Of a DNA stretch of 64,000 nucleotides, positions 27,601 through 40,800 are shown piece after piece. Numbering within the stretch: position 1 is the stretch's first letter; each line of letters begins with the position of its first letter. Source of the DNA: Cucumis sativus (lineage: Eukaryota > Streptophyta > Magnoliopsida > Cucurbitales > Cucurbitaceae); NCBI RefSeq assembly GCF_000004075.3, contig NC_026658.2:24292075-24356074 (forward strand), given 5' to 3'. The notes below the pieces were generated by a model. It saw only the letters and a list, made by a program, of their open reading frames with translations, was not told where the DNA came from and did not search any database. A program made the translations under genes and the position numbers.

Positions 27601-28644
27601 ATAAAAATGCGATTAAACAACCCAATTCAACAATCCTAAGGGGACACGAGTAAGTGAGAAATTCTAACTTTCTTTTACTAGCATCATAGTGTAGTCTCTT
27701 GAATCAAATATACGATACCCATGCAAATACTCTCACAATGGTTTAGTTTCGATCCACATGCAAATTTTCCAACCAACACATGTTTAATTAATTATGTATC
27801 TTCAAATTTTAATTTAAAATTTCTTTGTTAAATAATGGATCTTTAAACTTTCAAATATGATATTTGATCTGCTTTTCCTTTCAAAATTGAGAACTCTAAC
27901 TAATTGACAATGTAGACATAAAATTTAATTAGTTAGTTTATTTGAAAAGTAATATATTGGAGAGAATTTAAAAGATGTACTTGAAATGATGTAAAAAGTA
28001 TAGAAATGAATGAAAGTGATGAGAAATATAAAAGAGGTATTAGAGAAAGATAATAATGTTGAAGAACCAAACTTATAGATTAGCAAAAAAATTAATTATA
28101 TTAATCATTTTTATATTTTATTTGCCTTTCTTTTTAGCATGATTCAAATTAACTTTTACCATCAAGTTTGAGTTATTATAAATTTGAAACACATCAAACG
28201 TTTAGAAAAACAAATCAAATTTTGAAAACTAAAAAAATAGCTTTCAAAACCTTGTTTTTGAAATTTAGAATTTGACTAATTCAACTATCGTATTTGATAA
28301 AGATGAAAATTATGGTAAACAAATAAGGAGAAAATAGACTTAACCTTAAAGAAAAACAAGAAAATGATTATCAAAATGAGAAATAACATCTTCATCAATT
28401 GAATTATGTTGAGATTATCGATTGAGTTACGTATCAACAACTTTTGAAAAAAAGAAGAAAAACAAAAGAAGAAAAAGAGAAAGGCAGAAATTAAAATGGG
28501 AATAAGGAAGGGACCCAATTAATAATTTGTTGGAGCAGATCCAGCTGGAAGTGTATCTCTCAAAGTGAATTGAATTATTGGGTACATAATGCTCCAAAGG
28601 CCATGGCTTTCCCACAACCAAACTCAGTCAATATCATCACAACC

Positions 28645-28672
28645 CTCTTCTCTTCTCTTCTCTTCTCTTCTC
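28645..28672. repeat. (CTCTT)n pentanucleotide microsatellite
   Basis: Five full CTCTT units plus a partial one. Confidence 0.9.
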
Positions 28673-30462
28673 CATCATATAACTAATCATATACCTTTCT
28701 TCGTTTCTTTACCCTAAACTTCACTTTTTCTTTTCTTTCCTAAACTATTCTTCCAATCATTCATATACAAAGATATAACAATTTCATTTCAATCTTCCAC
28801 TGCTTTGTATCTTTTTGAAAGATACAATATACGGGTATATATGTATTTTGAGCTTTTTTTTTTTTTTGGATTTGTAGTTTACTCTTATTCGAGGAGTATT
28901 TTTAGGTTTATTAAAAATGTGTCAATTTCAAAATTTCATTTAAAACTTTATCCATAGTCTAATACTACATCACTACCTATGAACCACATGTTGAGTTAAG
29001 ATTTTCTTCAATCCACTTTTATACTTTATGTTATCTAGTTTGCCAAAAATCACTTTTGTTGGTGGAGTCTTTAGAAATTATTAAAATGATGTATTGAAAA
29101 TATTGATGAAACAAAGTTTAGAAGACATTGAGTGACAACTGTTCGAGTATCTTCTGAAAGAGACCAGATATGATTTGTCTTTGTTTGAATATTTTTTTAA
29201 TGGCTTTTTCTCTATCTCTATCTTGTTACTATTTGAGGTCACTTTCACATTTTCCAATCTGTCATCCAATAGCCAAATTTTTTCTTTTCATGACTCCAAG
29301 ATTATTATTACTTTTTTCTTTCAGATAATCTTAAAAGAAGGAATAAGAAAAAAGATGGAATACTTTTTTCAACTTCGAAGTAAAAAAGAGAAAGGTGAGA
29401 AAGAAAAGAAAGAAAGAAAGAATAGGAGAGGAGATGAATAAACCCAATTGGGCAACAAGATTCCTAAAGAAGTCCAAGATAGAAGGGCCCAGCCCAGACG
29501 TATGATTGGGCCATAACATCACCAAATGGGACCCATCCCATAGTATTGTATGAAGAAATTTGTGTTCATATTGCTGCCTATTATTGTACTTCCTCTAGTC
29601 CCTTTCATTATAACTCATATGGGAATGCACCAAAATAAACACGTGCTCTTACCTCAAATTACATTTCATTTTCTATGTTACACAAAAATTTGTTAATGAA
29701 GTTCTATAAATCCAACGTATTGAGCTATTTTGATCATGTAAGGACTTCTACGTTCAGTGGGTGTCACATAATTTTCAAACAATCAAATTATGCAATTTTT
29801 TAATACATACTTAGAGATAGACTGCACAATTCATTAAGATTAGTTGTCGGAGTTGCTTTGATATAAACAACAATATATACAATATGACAGGGACTCATTT
29901 CAAACAATCATTGATTAATTAAATTTCCATTATGATAAATGAGACAATGAAACAGAGACTAATGAAACTGAACCATTATATTCATAATTCCATCTTCAAT
30001 TATTTGAAATTAATTATTAAAGAATGAAAGATATTAAATGCCAATCAATTAATATGTACGGATATAGCCATCAACAAACAAAAACTAAAACTTTAAACAT
30101 TTGTATTCTTTTTTTTTTTACTAGAGTGACCTACTATAACAAGAAACAATATTTAAGAAGCTGTCTAATCATACTCTAAAAATTTAAAAAAAGAGAGTGA
30201 ACAATTTCAAGAAAGAAAAACCAAATGGAAAATGGAAAGTCATGGAAATAATTAAGATGTGTGTTGATGAGCAGCAGCAAAATAGGCAAGCTGCAAGTTA
30301 CTTGGAAGGTATGGCCTTTAATCAATCAAATTTATCATACTTCTCCTACTACTTTCCTATCTGCTCTCTCTATCAGGATTCTGTCATTTTTAAGTTGATT
30401 TGATTCTTTCTCTTTAAATCATTCTCGATCAAATGATACATCTGATGAAAAATCAACAATAT

Positions 30463-33400
30463 TTAAGCTCTTTCGCTGTATGAATTTTCAAGGACTGGAA
30501 CCCCTGGACCATATATCAAACGGCACCGTTCATTGAATGAACCAACCAGTTTTGAGACGACCTCCTTAAAGAACACTGAAGCCACCTGATAAAGAATGTC
30601 GTATGAGAAATTATAAGTCTATACAATAAGAGAATATTCAGCTGGCAGTATGAAACAGAACATATTGAACACATCCTCAATATATTTATTTACTGATTGA
30701 GTTTAACAAATCAAAATGGAAATTCTGACTTGAAACTTTTAGGTCGAGGTATAATGAGTTTACCAATTGAGCTATAATTTAGTTGACGATTACAAACGAA
30801 ACAGTATAAAACCATAGGGTCAATTAGTAATTTTGAATTTTGTTAAAAGCAGCCACTGGGTGGGTTGAGATGAGGTTTACAATAAAATTGTCCAAGTTAA
30901 TGCTTTTACCTTTCAAGCTCTCACAGTAACAGGCAAAATAAATTTGCAAGTTTACATGTTCAAGGCATAGCTGGCATTTCACTCGATGTTAGATGACAAA
31001 AATTAAGGAATATAATTTTGGCCTCTATTCATCAAAGTTATACTCCACTACAGGTAAGCCACAAAGCAAAGAAGGCTCCATAATTGTTATTATTACTTTT
31101 TTTAAAATTGAAAAGTTAGAGACTAAATGCTAGACTTCTCCAGGAGTCGGTTGCATTCCTACTCAACGCCCATGATATAATTGAAATTTGAAATTTGAAG
31201 TTTAAAATGAGGAAGGATGATTGGAGAGGGTGAGAGCTTTACCTGTCGATAAAGTGGTGACTGGAACTTGAAATCTACTAAAAAGTAAAGGTTGCAAGTC
31301 CCTGGAACTGGTCCTGGATTGAACTCCCAAGTATTTATCAAGTGGTCAAAAAGCGCACTTCGAGATACTGTGGACTGTGTAAGTGGAAAGAGAAATAAAG
31401 ACAATCAGTGCAATGCTATTAAACAGCAATGGACAATCAAGGGTGAAAATGTCAAGTAAACAATTGTTCTAGTCTTATAGATACAAATATGATATATCAA
31501 TAATTTTAAGCTAATGTGCACACGGATACAGTAATGAAAACTGAGAACTGAAGGAGAATATTCTTGTTTTAATAATTACAAAAAAAACAAATATATATTC
31601 TAACATTGTTCAATTTAAAAACGACCAGGACAACAATATTAACAGGGCAAACGAAGGCTCTAATGGTAAAAGGAGAGTGCTTGATCTAATGATGTGAGCG
31701 AAGACAGGAAAACTGTCTTCTTTATAGGCAAGCCTTTAAAATTCAATGTATTGTTGTTTTTACTGCTACGGCAGCACAAATTGAACATGTGCTTGGCTAG
31801 TTTTTGAACTTTTTTTTTTCTTTTGGGATAAGCTTTTGAACTTGTAGAGAAAGATTTGGAAAAGAGAGAAGACAGGAGAGAGTTAAAAAATAAAATAAAA
31901 TAAATAAAAGAAAGGGAGAAAGAGGGAGGGGGAGGGAGAGAGACAACAAAACCAAAAAGGGAGATCAGGAGTCCAATGGGATGGAGTGCTCCTCCTCACA
32001 TGGTGTTACTAGCTAACCTCTAAAATGCCAAAAAAAAAAAATCGCGTTCAATAAAAACTGTCAACCAATTTTCAAAATTCAGGATTATAGAGCGCATGCT
32101 TCCTACTTAAACCCTTCAAAGATAAAAATGCACAATGCTGCCAGCAACTAGAATTCTAGATAGACTACGACAACATCAGTGACATGCTGTTGATTAGCTA
32201 TATATCAATGTAGTGGCAACAGTAAAACAAAAAGTGGCCATGTAGGAGAGATGTCACAGGCATATAACTGTTTCTCGCATATGTCCAATATTCTTGATAT
32301 ACCAACGTGTCAGGCAACGATTTAAAAATGCCAACAAATTTCACCAACACATTGTAAAAAAAACAATCGTCCACTTCAGGTACCAATATGCCTATAATTC
32401 CACCACAGTAGGTATTGCTGATTACTTCATCTTTATGAGCAAGTTAAATTTTCGTTATCATGCCTAAAACAAAAGAAAATTTTTCCTTCTCATGGATGGA
32501 AGAAAATCCAAACAAATTTGAAACAAAATCAAAACCAAGGTGTAATGCCGGTGTTGACACTTTAAAAGCAGCAAGCATGTGAAGTAAATGTGTGAAGGCA
32601 TGATCTAAAGGTCGATGTTCAAAAGCATGCAGCTTGTACAGCAAAATGGCTCACGCTTTTCTTTTCCCTTTGAACAAAGTCTATGTGCACTTAAAGCTAG
32701 GGATCAAGGCTAAGATTGTAAAACATGATACAATGAATAGATTATGAAATCCCACATTGTAAGATAAAAAGAATTCTACACCGCCTAATATTTCCAAACT
32801 TCTTGGATTTTTTTAAGCATCCACTACATCGTCATGCCACCCAATGTAACACAAACATAAACTAATTGACACACTAAAATCCTTGGTTCTGAATATTAAA
32901 TGCGTCATTAGCTCCACTAGCCAGTTGAATGAGTTACCAGTTCAGTACGAGAAATTCATGATACTGTCTATAAGTTATTACCTTTACAGATTTTGGTCTG
33001 TTCATCTCTACGTGTGAAATGTAACTCTCAACAAGGAATTTAAAACCAATCTCCAGTTCAGCATCAAACGATCCATCAGGATACTTTTTAAGTACTTCAG
33101 ACCGCTGGCACCAAGGAACAAAATCATGGTATAAGTCTACAGCAGCAACTACATCAAATAACTGCTCCGGCGAATACCTAATAACAAATTAAAAGATGTA
33201 ATTAGCTCAGCAACAACCGCTAACAATGAAAAAAATGAAGTTTCACGATCAACTGATTTAATTGGCCAACATCAAACGTAAAAGGAAGGAAACTAAGCCA
33301 AATACCACCTCAAATGCTTCAGATTCTGCATAGCAACATAAAATAAATAAATAAAAACCCTAATCAACAAAGCTAGTTCAATATCACCTTAAATGCTTCC

Positions 33401-33808
33401 GACATTAATGTTCCTCAGGTAGCTAACTCCCATTCTAACCAAATCAAAACATAGAAAATCGCTTCCCATAGATAGCGCAGAAGAAGATTAATTTGTTTAC
33501 CCCATTACGCGTCTCTCCTCATAAATTTTGGACAAAACGCCGGTCTCTGCCCCATCTCCACAACCAAGAAATCGCCTCGATTGTACAGCACTAATATCAC
33601 GAAAGTTCTCGGAAAACATCTTACGATCCTGATCGAACAGTCCATGAATCGACGAAGTCTCAACACCGGGAATACACCTTAAATGTCGAACGTTTCGATA
33701 CTTCCACGGCTCGGCATTACACCTTGCGTATTTGATAGCACGTTTGATACCACCTCTACGTGAAATCAATGATTCAAGAACCTTCGAGTTAGACAGAAAC
33801 GGCGGCAT
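30463..33808 (-). CDS. COQ10: COQ10-like coenzyme Q-binding protein, mitochondrial
   Basis: Four exons, 33808-33501, 33177-32982, 31374-31243 and 30585-30463, encode 252 aa; the phases close. The basic, Ser-rich N-terminus (about 90 residues) fits a mitochondrial presequence. A START-like polyketide-cyclase domain follows from VLSKIYEERRVMGYSPEQLF to the end. Family motifs: YHDFVPWCQRS, a FxVESYISHV strand, LFDHLINTWEFNPGP, and VDFKFQSPLYRQ with VASVFFKEVV. COQ10 proteins bind ubiquinone and are needed for its efficient use in the respiratory chain. I start at MPPFLS because a good acceptor (TTTTGCAG at about 33854-33861) lies just upstream, implying a 5'UTR intron to about 34004; upstream in-frame codons fall in that leader or intron. 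The 1.6-kb intron 2 holds no gene that I can see. Confidence 0.94.
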
Positions 33809-34266
33809 TGCTGTCCTCGGTGATAAAAAAAAGAAATCGAATCTCCCTACGCCTGCAAAAGTATCACACAGCCTAAGCAACGATTAGGCACTTCCCGCCT
33901 CTTCTCGCAAACAAAATACAAATCGGGAACGAACGAAATTCAAAACCTAGGGATTCAATTCAACGAAACAAAAAAAAAGAAAAGAAAAGAAAAGAGAATA
34001 CTAACTCGATGATTGCGACGAAGATTTGGGGGTGAAACAATCAGGAGAAAATTTTCGTTTGGCCGTTAATAAATCTGAACGGAAGAAGACCTTCAAATGT
34101 TCTATAATACACAAATGGGAAGGCAGATTACTCCTATTCCAGACTTTGCCGTTCCCTTTTGTATGAAGGAATAAGAAATGAGAAAGAGGGAAATCGTGGA
34201 GCTGATCCGACCCGACCCTAATCCAATCCGTCTTCGATTTGAACACTGCGTTTAGGTGTAACTGCC

Positions 34267-34316
34267 CACGTGATTGATCATCGATTGACGATTATTTGAC
34301 CCGGAAATGCCACGTG
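34267..34316 (-). promoter_or_regulatory. Two G-boxes upstream of COQ10-like gene
   Basis: CACGTG occurs at 34267-34272 and 34311-34316, the second flanked as GCCACGTGGA. They are roughly 50-100 bp upstream of the CT-rich leader of the COQ10-like gene. bZIP or bHLH binding is inferred. Confidence 0.45.
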
Positions 34317-35973
34317 GAATTTTAAAAAATATTCACTTTTGCGTTCTGAAGTAAATATTTTTGGTCCACAAAAGACAAAGATCGTAACCCAATCTTACAT
34401 GATTTTCCATTTTTTCCCTTTTTGGATAAATGGGAAACCAAGATAGCTACCCTAAAAATACCAAACTCACAATTGAATTCAATGTGCCATGGTGTGACCT
34501 AATTTGGGTTTTAAGGGCGTAGATAGTTTGGGTCTATCATTCAAATTTTGACCTTGATTTAGAGGTCAAGCTTTTCCATTTCATGAATGACACATGATTG
34601 TTCTAACTCATTTGGGTTAAACAAAATTTTATTATAAATGCTATCATGAATCAAACAAAATTTTACTAGAGGCCTTGTTAGCATCGAAAATTTTGTAGTG
34701 AGAACTCTAAATTTTTTTCATTTTTTTTCATTTTGTGGATTATGTTTTTTTTTTTTTAATTATAAGCTTGTCGTTCTTTAACATGTGAATTTTGGCATCA
34801 ACAAAATGAAGAAGGAAGGGGAAGGTGAGTACTAATTTATCTAAAATTAAGTAATCTAACAGTACCTTTTAATTTTTGTGTAAAAAAAATGATATCTTAA
34901 AATAAATATATGGATAGAATTTCTATTCACATTTGCATGTGGACAACTCCATCTATCAATTTATTTATGGAGGGCAAAAATCTAAACTCAAACATTTTAA
35001 GATGGTTTAAGAATTCACATTTTATGCTAATTTACTCATTGTTTATTTTGTATTATGTTCATATTAGGTAAGAAAATATTTGAAATTTTCAGTTATTTTC
35101 AAGAGAAAAAAAAGATCTCTAGAAAAAGCTTTAATTGAGATGTCAAATGTTTGGTTAAGAGGTTGAAACCCATTTAAAGAAAAAAAAGGTGCAATATTAA
35201 AAAAATCAACTAATCACTAAACATGACCTTAGATTTGAAATTTAAAATACTTTTTCTCACTTTTAAAATTAGACCAATAAATATTAAAAATCAACACATC
35301 CAACTTTATTCTTTTCCAATTTATCAAAATGAAAATTTAGTAATGTCGTCGTCTCTTAAGGTTCTTGTCAACCACAAAGATTGAAACAAACTTCAAAAGA
35401 ATCCAAACCTGTGAAGGAGAAATGACCAATCGCAGGCTGTAGGGAAAATCTTGTTATCCTCATTTAATGGACAACGCAACAGAAGCAAAACGATGTGAAT
35501 AAAACGTCTATTTCAATTGACAAGGAATCAATTGCCCAATAATTGTTCCAATAAATAAACTCATGAACAATTGAGGAATAAAATTGAAATTTTCTGACTA
35601 TTTCATTCGAAAAACTAGAATAAATGCTTCATATTCTTGATGAACCAAAAGAAATATATATACACACACAAATGCTGAATGGCAGTACCATAGACATCTA
35701 CCCAGTCAAAATCATAATTGCTGATGTACTAATTACTATACGTAACTTCATGCACCAGAAGGTATTAGGTATTAGAGCTTACATTACCAGAACAAACCCA
35801 AGAACATCAAGATGAGCATTATTGACTTCACCAACAATCTCCCATCTTTAGTCCTTCCCGAGTAAGAAAAGCAGTCGACAAGTCTTTTGGCATATTTTGG
35901 AGACAATCTGGGATCTAGCTATCTTCTGGCTGTAAGATAATTCTTGTTAAACACCATCTCCTTTTCATGGAAT
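34317..35973. other. Intergenic between COQ10-like and COR27-like genes
   Basis: AT-rich spacer plus the COR27-like 3'UTR (right end). No supported coding frame. Confidence 0.5.
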
Positions 35974-37732
35974 TTAAGGAACAACCTAAAAAGAAATCAG
36001 TGATCATCATTTTGGAGGAAGAGATGGTAGTTAAGTTGATATCACTTGAATTACCTGGTCATTGATCAAAGCATTTGTTTCTGATGCGTTGGCCCTTTTG
36101 GCATTGCAATCAATGCTTCCCTTTTCAACTTCTATAACTTCATCAACAAAGTTCTGATCCGAAACTTCTGAAGTGGCAATCATTTGTAGAGCTTATTGTT
36201 ATAACAGTTATTATCATCTAAAATAATTCAGTCTCATATCAGCGAAATTACGATTGCCTTACAATTTGCAATAAAAATCATAATTGGGATTTGGACAAAG
36301 CAGATTACAATAAAGAGTTCAGTTTGACTTGAACTGTATCAATTTGTTTTGACTCGGAACTTTCTGGTAGTAGATACCAGACACTGAGCAAACATCTTCC
36401 AATGTAGAATCACTAACTAGCAAACTTAAACTTGATAAACTAAATTACAATTACAACCAAGGGGAGCCACAAATCTGTCAATAAAATATGGATAATATAT
36501 AAGGTCTAAAGCCAAAAGATTTACCTTTATTATTGCTGATATATTGTTGGGACAAATCAGAGTCGGAAGCACGTATAGGTCCTGAATTATTAGCTGCTCC
36601 TAATGACAGCGAGTTTCTTCCTCTTGAACCGATAGCTTGACTTTTGCAAACGACATTTTTGTTTTTACGAGCAGCTCTAAAGTGATGTATCCAAGGATTA
36701 TGTGAGAGAGCTTGGTATTCATTCAAAAAATTTGATCGAGATTCAGTTGGTTCAAAATTAATGTTCTTCCAGCTGCCTCGTCGAAGAACCTTAAACTGAA
36801 TAAACAAAAGCAAGAAATGAGCAAATTGAGAATTCACAAGCCCATGATCAGAAAAAGAGTTAAAACTCGTCAAGGAAATGCAATTGGCACTGAACCTGGC
36901 CAAACTGTGAATGGCCGTGAGAGGCGGACTGGCTTTTGCTGAGCAATTTTGTGCGTGAAGAATTATCCTTGGTGGGGCAGGAGCCAACAGAATGCCCAGA
37001 ATCAAACATTTGGCTGACAAATGATGCTTCCATGGATTCAAGAAACAAATGGTGCTTCTCGTCGGTCCAATCAGAAGGTACAGAATCCGTCATATGAGTG
37101 CCCTAAAACCGAAACCGCATTATCAGCAATTCCCGCGGAAAGTACATGGTCTATCTTAATAAACAACACAAAAACAATACTATTAGTGATCTTAATGACA
37201 AATCATAATGTTGAACAATCAAAACTCGTGCTGAATTTCCAGAATTATTCTCCACAGTTTCAAACCCCTTACACAGCCCTAGTAATTCCATCGACAAAGG
37301 GCAAGATCGATCCAAACAGAGCCGCACAAAATAAAAAAACAAAAACCTCCGGTCACGAGAGGTAAGTGCGAAAGAAGAACTGTATTCTTCCACTTCCTCT
37401 TTCTTTCAATTGTTTAATTCGTATATATATAATATATATATTCACTTTTAACACGAAAATAAAGAGAAACAGTGCAGTAACGGTGACATAGCATGAAATT
37501 GCAGATACGAAACATCACATAAGCAAAACCTAATCGGAACAACACAACACATAAAAAAAAACAACGATAATTGAAAGTATGCGAAAGAAGTAAGTAGGGT
37601 AAGTGCCCGGCTAGAAGATTCAATCGGGCGGGAAAACTCGGTAGACTGGTCCTTGACGAATTCAGAAACAAGTGAGTCAGCACGAGTTTCTCTAGGGTTG
37701 AGACTGTCCAAATTTGGAGGCAACAATTCCAT
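35974..37732 (-). CDS. COR27/COR28-like cold-regulated protein
   Basis: Proposed exons: 37732-37607, 37102-36896, 36795-36525, 36167-36055, 35985-35974; 239 aa. Family marks are SDWTDEKHHLFLESMEASFV in exon 2, the SHNPWIHHF block in exon 3 and the EVSDQNFVDE block in exon 4. Exon 5 adds only three codons and the stop. COR27 and COR28 of Arabidopsis are nuclear cold- and clock-controlled regulators tied to COP1/HY5, freezing tolerance and flowering. Exons 2-5 have GT-AG junctions. Exon 1 does not: no GT donor gives the right phase, and the best fit is a GC donor (CGG|GCACTT). If exon 1 is non-coding, an in-frame ATG at 37093 would give 197 aa. A MULE is inserted 23 bp upstream of the exon-1 ATG, probably within the 5'UTR, so expression may be altered or lost. 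Confidence 0.85.
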
Positions 37733-37746
37733 GAATGGGGAAGAGG

Positions 37747-37755
37747 AAGAAGGAT
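37747..37755. repeat. MULE target site duplication, left
   Basis: AAGAAGGAT, identical to 44566-44574. Nine bp is the typical duplication length of Mutator-like elements. Confidence 0.95.
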
Positions 37756-37871
37756 GGGGAATTGACAAAAATAGGCCAAAAATGGGGTAGAAATAGAGTT
37801 TTAGGATTGATTGTAGAAAAGTTGAGATTTAGGATAAATTGGAGGTGAAATGACGAAAATACCCTCTTTTA
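37756..37871 (+). repeat. MULE terminal inverted repeat, left
   Basis: 116 bp, starting GGGGAATTGACAAAAATAGG. It pairs with 44450-44565 with mismatches only at TIR positions 4 (G/A) and 35 (G/T). The second mismatch changes the TATA-like TATAAAT of the right TIR to TAGAAAT (37788-37794). Confidence 0.95.
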
Positions 37872-40800
37872 TTTTCCTTCCTCTTTTCTTCTTTTTCCTT
37901 TTCTTCAACCCGAAGACAGAAGGCCGTTCAAAAGAAAAACGTAAACTCGCATTTGAACTCTCCCGCGTCTGCAGTTACCCTCTTCAACTCTCTCCCGCCT
38001 CCGGTGAACGTTTTTCTCTTCCGTCCATTTCTTCTCCACTTCCATCCATTTCTTCTTCACGACTCTCCGCTATATTTTCCGATTTCAACTTGTTCACCGA
38101 ACGTCTCCATTTCTTCTGCACGGGTCTCCATTTCGACTTTCATCTCCGGCGGACGCTTCTCCACTTCCATCCATTTCGATTTCAGGTTTGTTTTCACCGG
38201 ACCTCTCCATTTCTTATCCACTCCTCTACATTGGCAGTGCCGTATCCATCATCTTTGAAGTCAAGTGAGTAATAAAATCTCAGTTTTTTTTTTAGAGTTA
38301 GTCTGTTGTAGCTTATTTATTATTACAGTATTCCATCTTGTTTGTTTAAGTTGTCTGTTAAGATGTGAGTTTTTTGTTTTTGGCACATTTTGGAGAAGAA
38401 ATGCATGTCATATGCACACAGACATAGAGAACCGTGGGAGCCATTCTGTTTTTAGGAAGAAAAACCATTTCCTTTGCAATGTACTGTAATAATAGAAAAA
38501 CCATACCTTGGAGTTTAGAACTTGAATTCGAACATATATTTGGTATCCCATATAAACTCTGCAAAGTTACCAGTACAATAGATATGTGCTAAACATGCAT
38601 TCTAAATATTGTATTCTAAAGACATTATCATAAGCTGCATTGTTGAAAGACCATTTCCTTTGCCTTGAAGTTTTCCATCATCTCTCACCTATCAGCACCT
38701 ATCTCTCACCTTCCAAAATTTTGAGTAGAAGTCCCAATATAAGAGTGTTAACTTCCTAAACCGTTTAGAATGCATGTTTAGCTAGTCTACTAGGTGTTAA
38801 GGCTATAGGGTTAGCAATTGTATTAGACTTAGCAACTTTGCCTTGAAGTTTTCCATCATCTCTCACCTATCAGCACCTATCTCTCACCTTCCAAAATTTT
38901 GAGTAGAAGTCCCAATATAAGAGTGTAAACTTCCTAAACCGTTTAGAATGCATGTTTAGCTAGTCTACTAGGTGTTAAGGCTATAGGGTTAGCAATTGTA
39001 TTAGACTTAGCAACTTTGCCTTGAAGTTTTCCATCATCTCTCACCTATCAGCACCTATCTCTCACCTTCCAAAATTTTGAGTAGAAGTCCCAATATAAGA
39101 GTGTAAACTTCCTAAACGGTTTAGAATGCATGTTTAGCTAGTCTACTAGGTGTTAAGGCTATAGGGTTAGCAATTGTATTAGACTTAGCAACTTTGCCTT
39201 GAAGTTTTCCATCATCTCTCACCTATCAGCACCTATCTCTCACCTTCCAAAATTTTGAGTAGAAGTCCCAATATAAGAGTGTAAACTTCCTAAACGGTTT
39301 AGAATGCATGTTTAGCTAGTCTACTAGGTGTTAAGGCTATAGGGTTAGCAATTGTATTAGACTTAGCAACTTTGCCTTGAAGTTTTCCATCATCTCTCAC
39401 CTATCAGCACCTATCTCTCACCTTCCAAAATTTTGAGTAGAAGTCCCAATATAAGAGTGTTAACTTCCTAAACCGTTTAGAATGCATGTTTAGCTAGTCT
39501 TCTAGGTGTTAAGGCTATAGGGTTAGCAATTGTATTAGACTTAGCAACTTTGCCTTGAAGTTTTCCATCATCTCTCACCTATCAGCACCTATCTCTCACC
39601 TTCCAAAATTTTGAGTAGAAGTCCCAATATAAGAGTGTAAACTTCCTAAACGGTTTAGAATGCATGTTTAGCTAGTCTACTAGGTGTTAAGGCTATAGGG
39701 TTAGCAATTGTATTAGACTTAGCAACTTTGCCTTGAAGTTTTCCATCATCTCTCACCTATCAGCACCTATCTCTCACCTTCCAAAATTTTGAGTAGAAGT
39801 CCCAATATAAGAGTGTAAACTTCCTAAACGGTTTAGAATGCATGTTTAGCTAGTCTACTAGGTGTTAAGGCTATAGGGTTAGCAATTGTATTAGACTTAG
39901 CAACTTTGCCTTGAAGTTTTCCATCATCTCTCACCTATCAGCACCTATCTCTCACCTTCCAAAATTTTGAGTAGAAGTCCCAATATAAGAGTGTTAACTT
40001 CCTAAACCGTTTAGAATGCATGTTTAGCTAGTCTTCTAGGTGTTAAGGCTATAGGGTTAGCAATTGTATTAGACTTAGCAACTTTGCCTTGAAGTTTTCC
40101 ATCATCTCTCACCTATCAGCACCTATCTCTCACCTTCCAAAATTTTGAGTAGAAGTCCCAATATAAGAGTGTAAACTTCCTAAACGGTTTAGAATGCATG
40201 TTTAGCTAGTCTACTAGGTGTTAAGGCTATAGGGTTAGCAATTGTATTAGACTTAGCAACTTTGCCTTGAAGTTTTCCATCATCTCTCACCTATCAGCAC
40301 CTATCTCTCACCTTCCAAAATTTTGAGTAGAAGTCCCAATATAAGAGTGTTAACTTCCTAAACCGTTTAGAATGCATGTTTAGCTAGTCTTCTAGGTGTT
40401 AAGGCTATAGGGTTAGCAATTGTATTAGACTTAGCAACTTTGCCTTGAAGTTTTCCATCATCTCTCACCTATCAGCACCTATCTCTCACCTTCCAAAATT
40501 TTGAGTAGAAGTCCCAATATAAGAGTGTAAACTTCCTAAACGGTTTAGAATGCATGTTTAGCTAGTCTACTAGGTGTTAAGGCTATAGGGTTAGCAATTG
40601 TATTAGACTTAGCAACTTTGCCTTGAAGTTTTCCATCATCTCTCACCTATCAGCACCTATCTCTCACCTTCCAAAATTTTGAGTAGAAGTCCCAATATAA
40701 GAGTGTTAACTTCCTAAACCGTTTAGAATGCATGTTTAGCTAGTCTTCTAGGTGTTAAGGCTATAGGGTTAGCAATTGTATTAGACTTAGCAACTTTGCC

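Larger units (their letters stand above)
17727..30462. other. Gene-poor AT-rich region of 12.7 kb
   Basis: No open frame here shows a recognisable domain, and I could not assemble exons into a known protein. The left part is CYP707A upstream sequence. The region holds SSRs, SINE-like and AT-rich repeat fragments, a telomere-like CCCTAAACCCTAACCC stretch near 19751-19766, a possible hairpin at 20119-20177, and two less AT-rich islands with G-boxes (23.3-23.6 and 24.98-25.2 kb). A non-coding RNA gene or a distal regulatory region cannot be excluded. Confidence 0.5.

Noticed and set aside
32198-32644. Minus-strand open frames within COQ10 intron 2
   Set aside because: No similarity to any known family; intronic and interrupted.
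36478-37041. A single 187-aa minus-strand frame as the COR27-like protein
   Set aside because: Its N-terminal half reads exon 2 in the wrong frame and crosses an intron; only the part after 36795 is real exon 3.
37953-38258. 101-aa plus-strand open frame in the MULE left arm
   Set aside because: Low-complexity Phe/Ser/Leu-rich translation of a pyrimidine-rich leader; overlaps the longer frame and lacks any domain.
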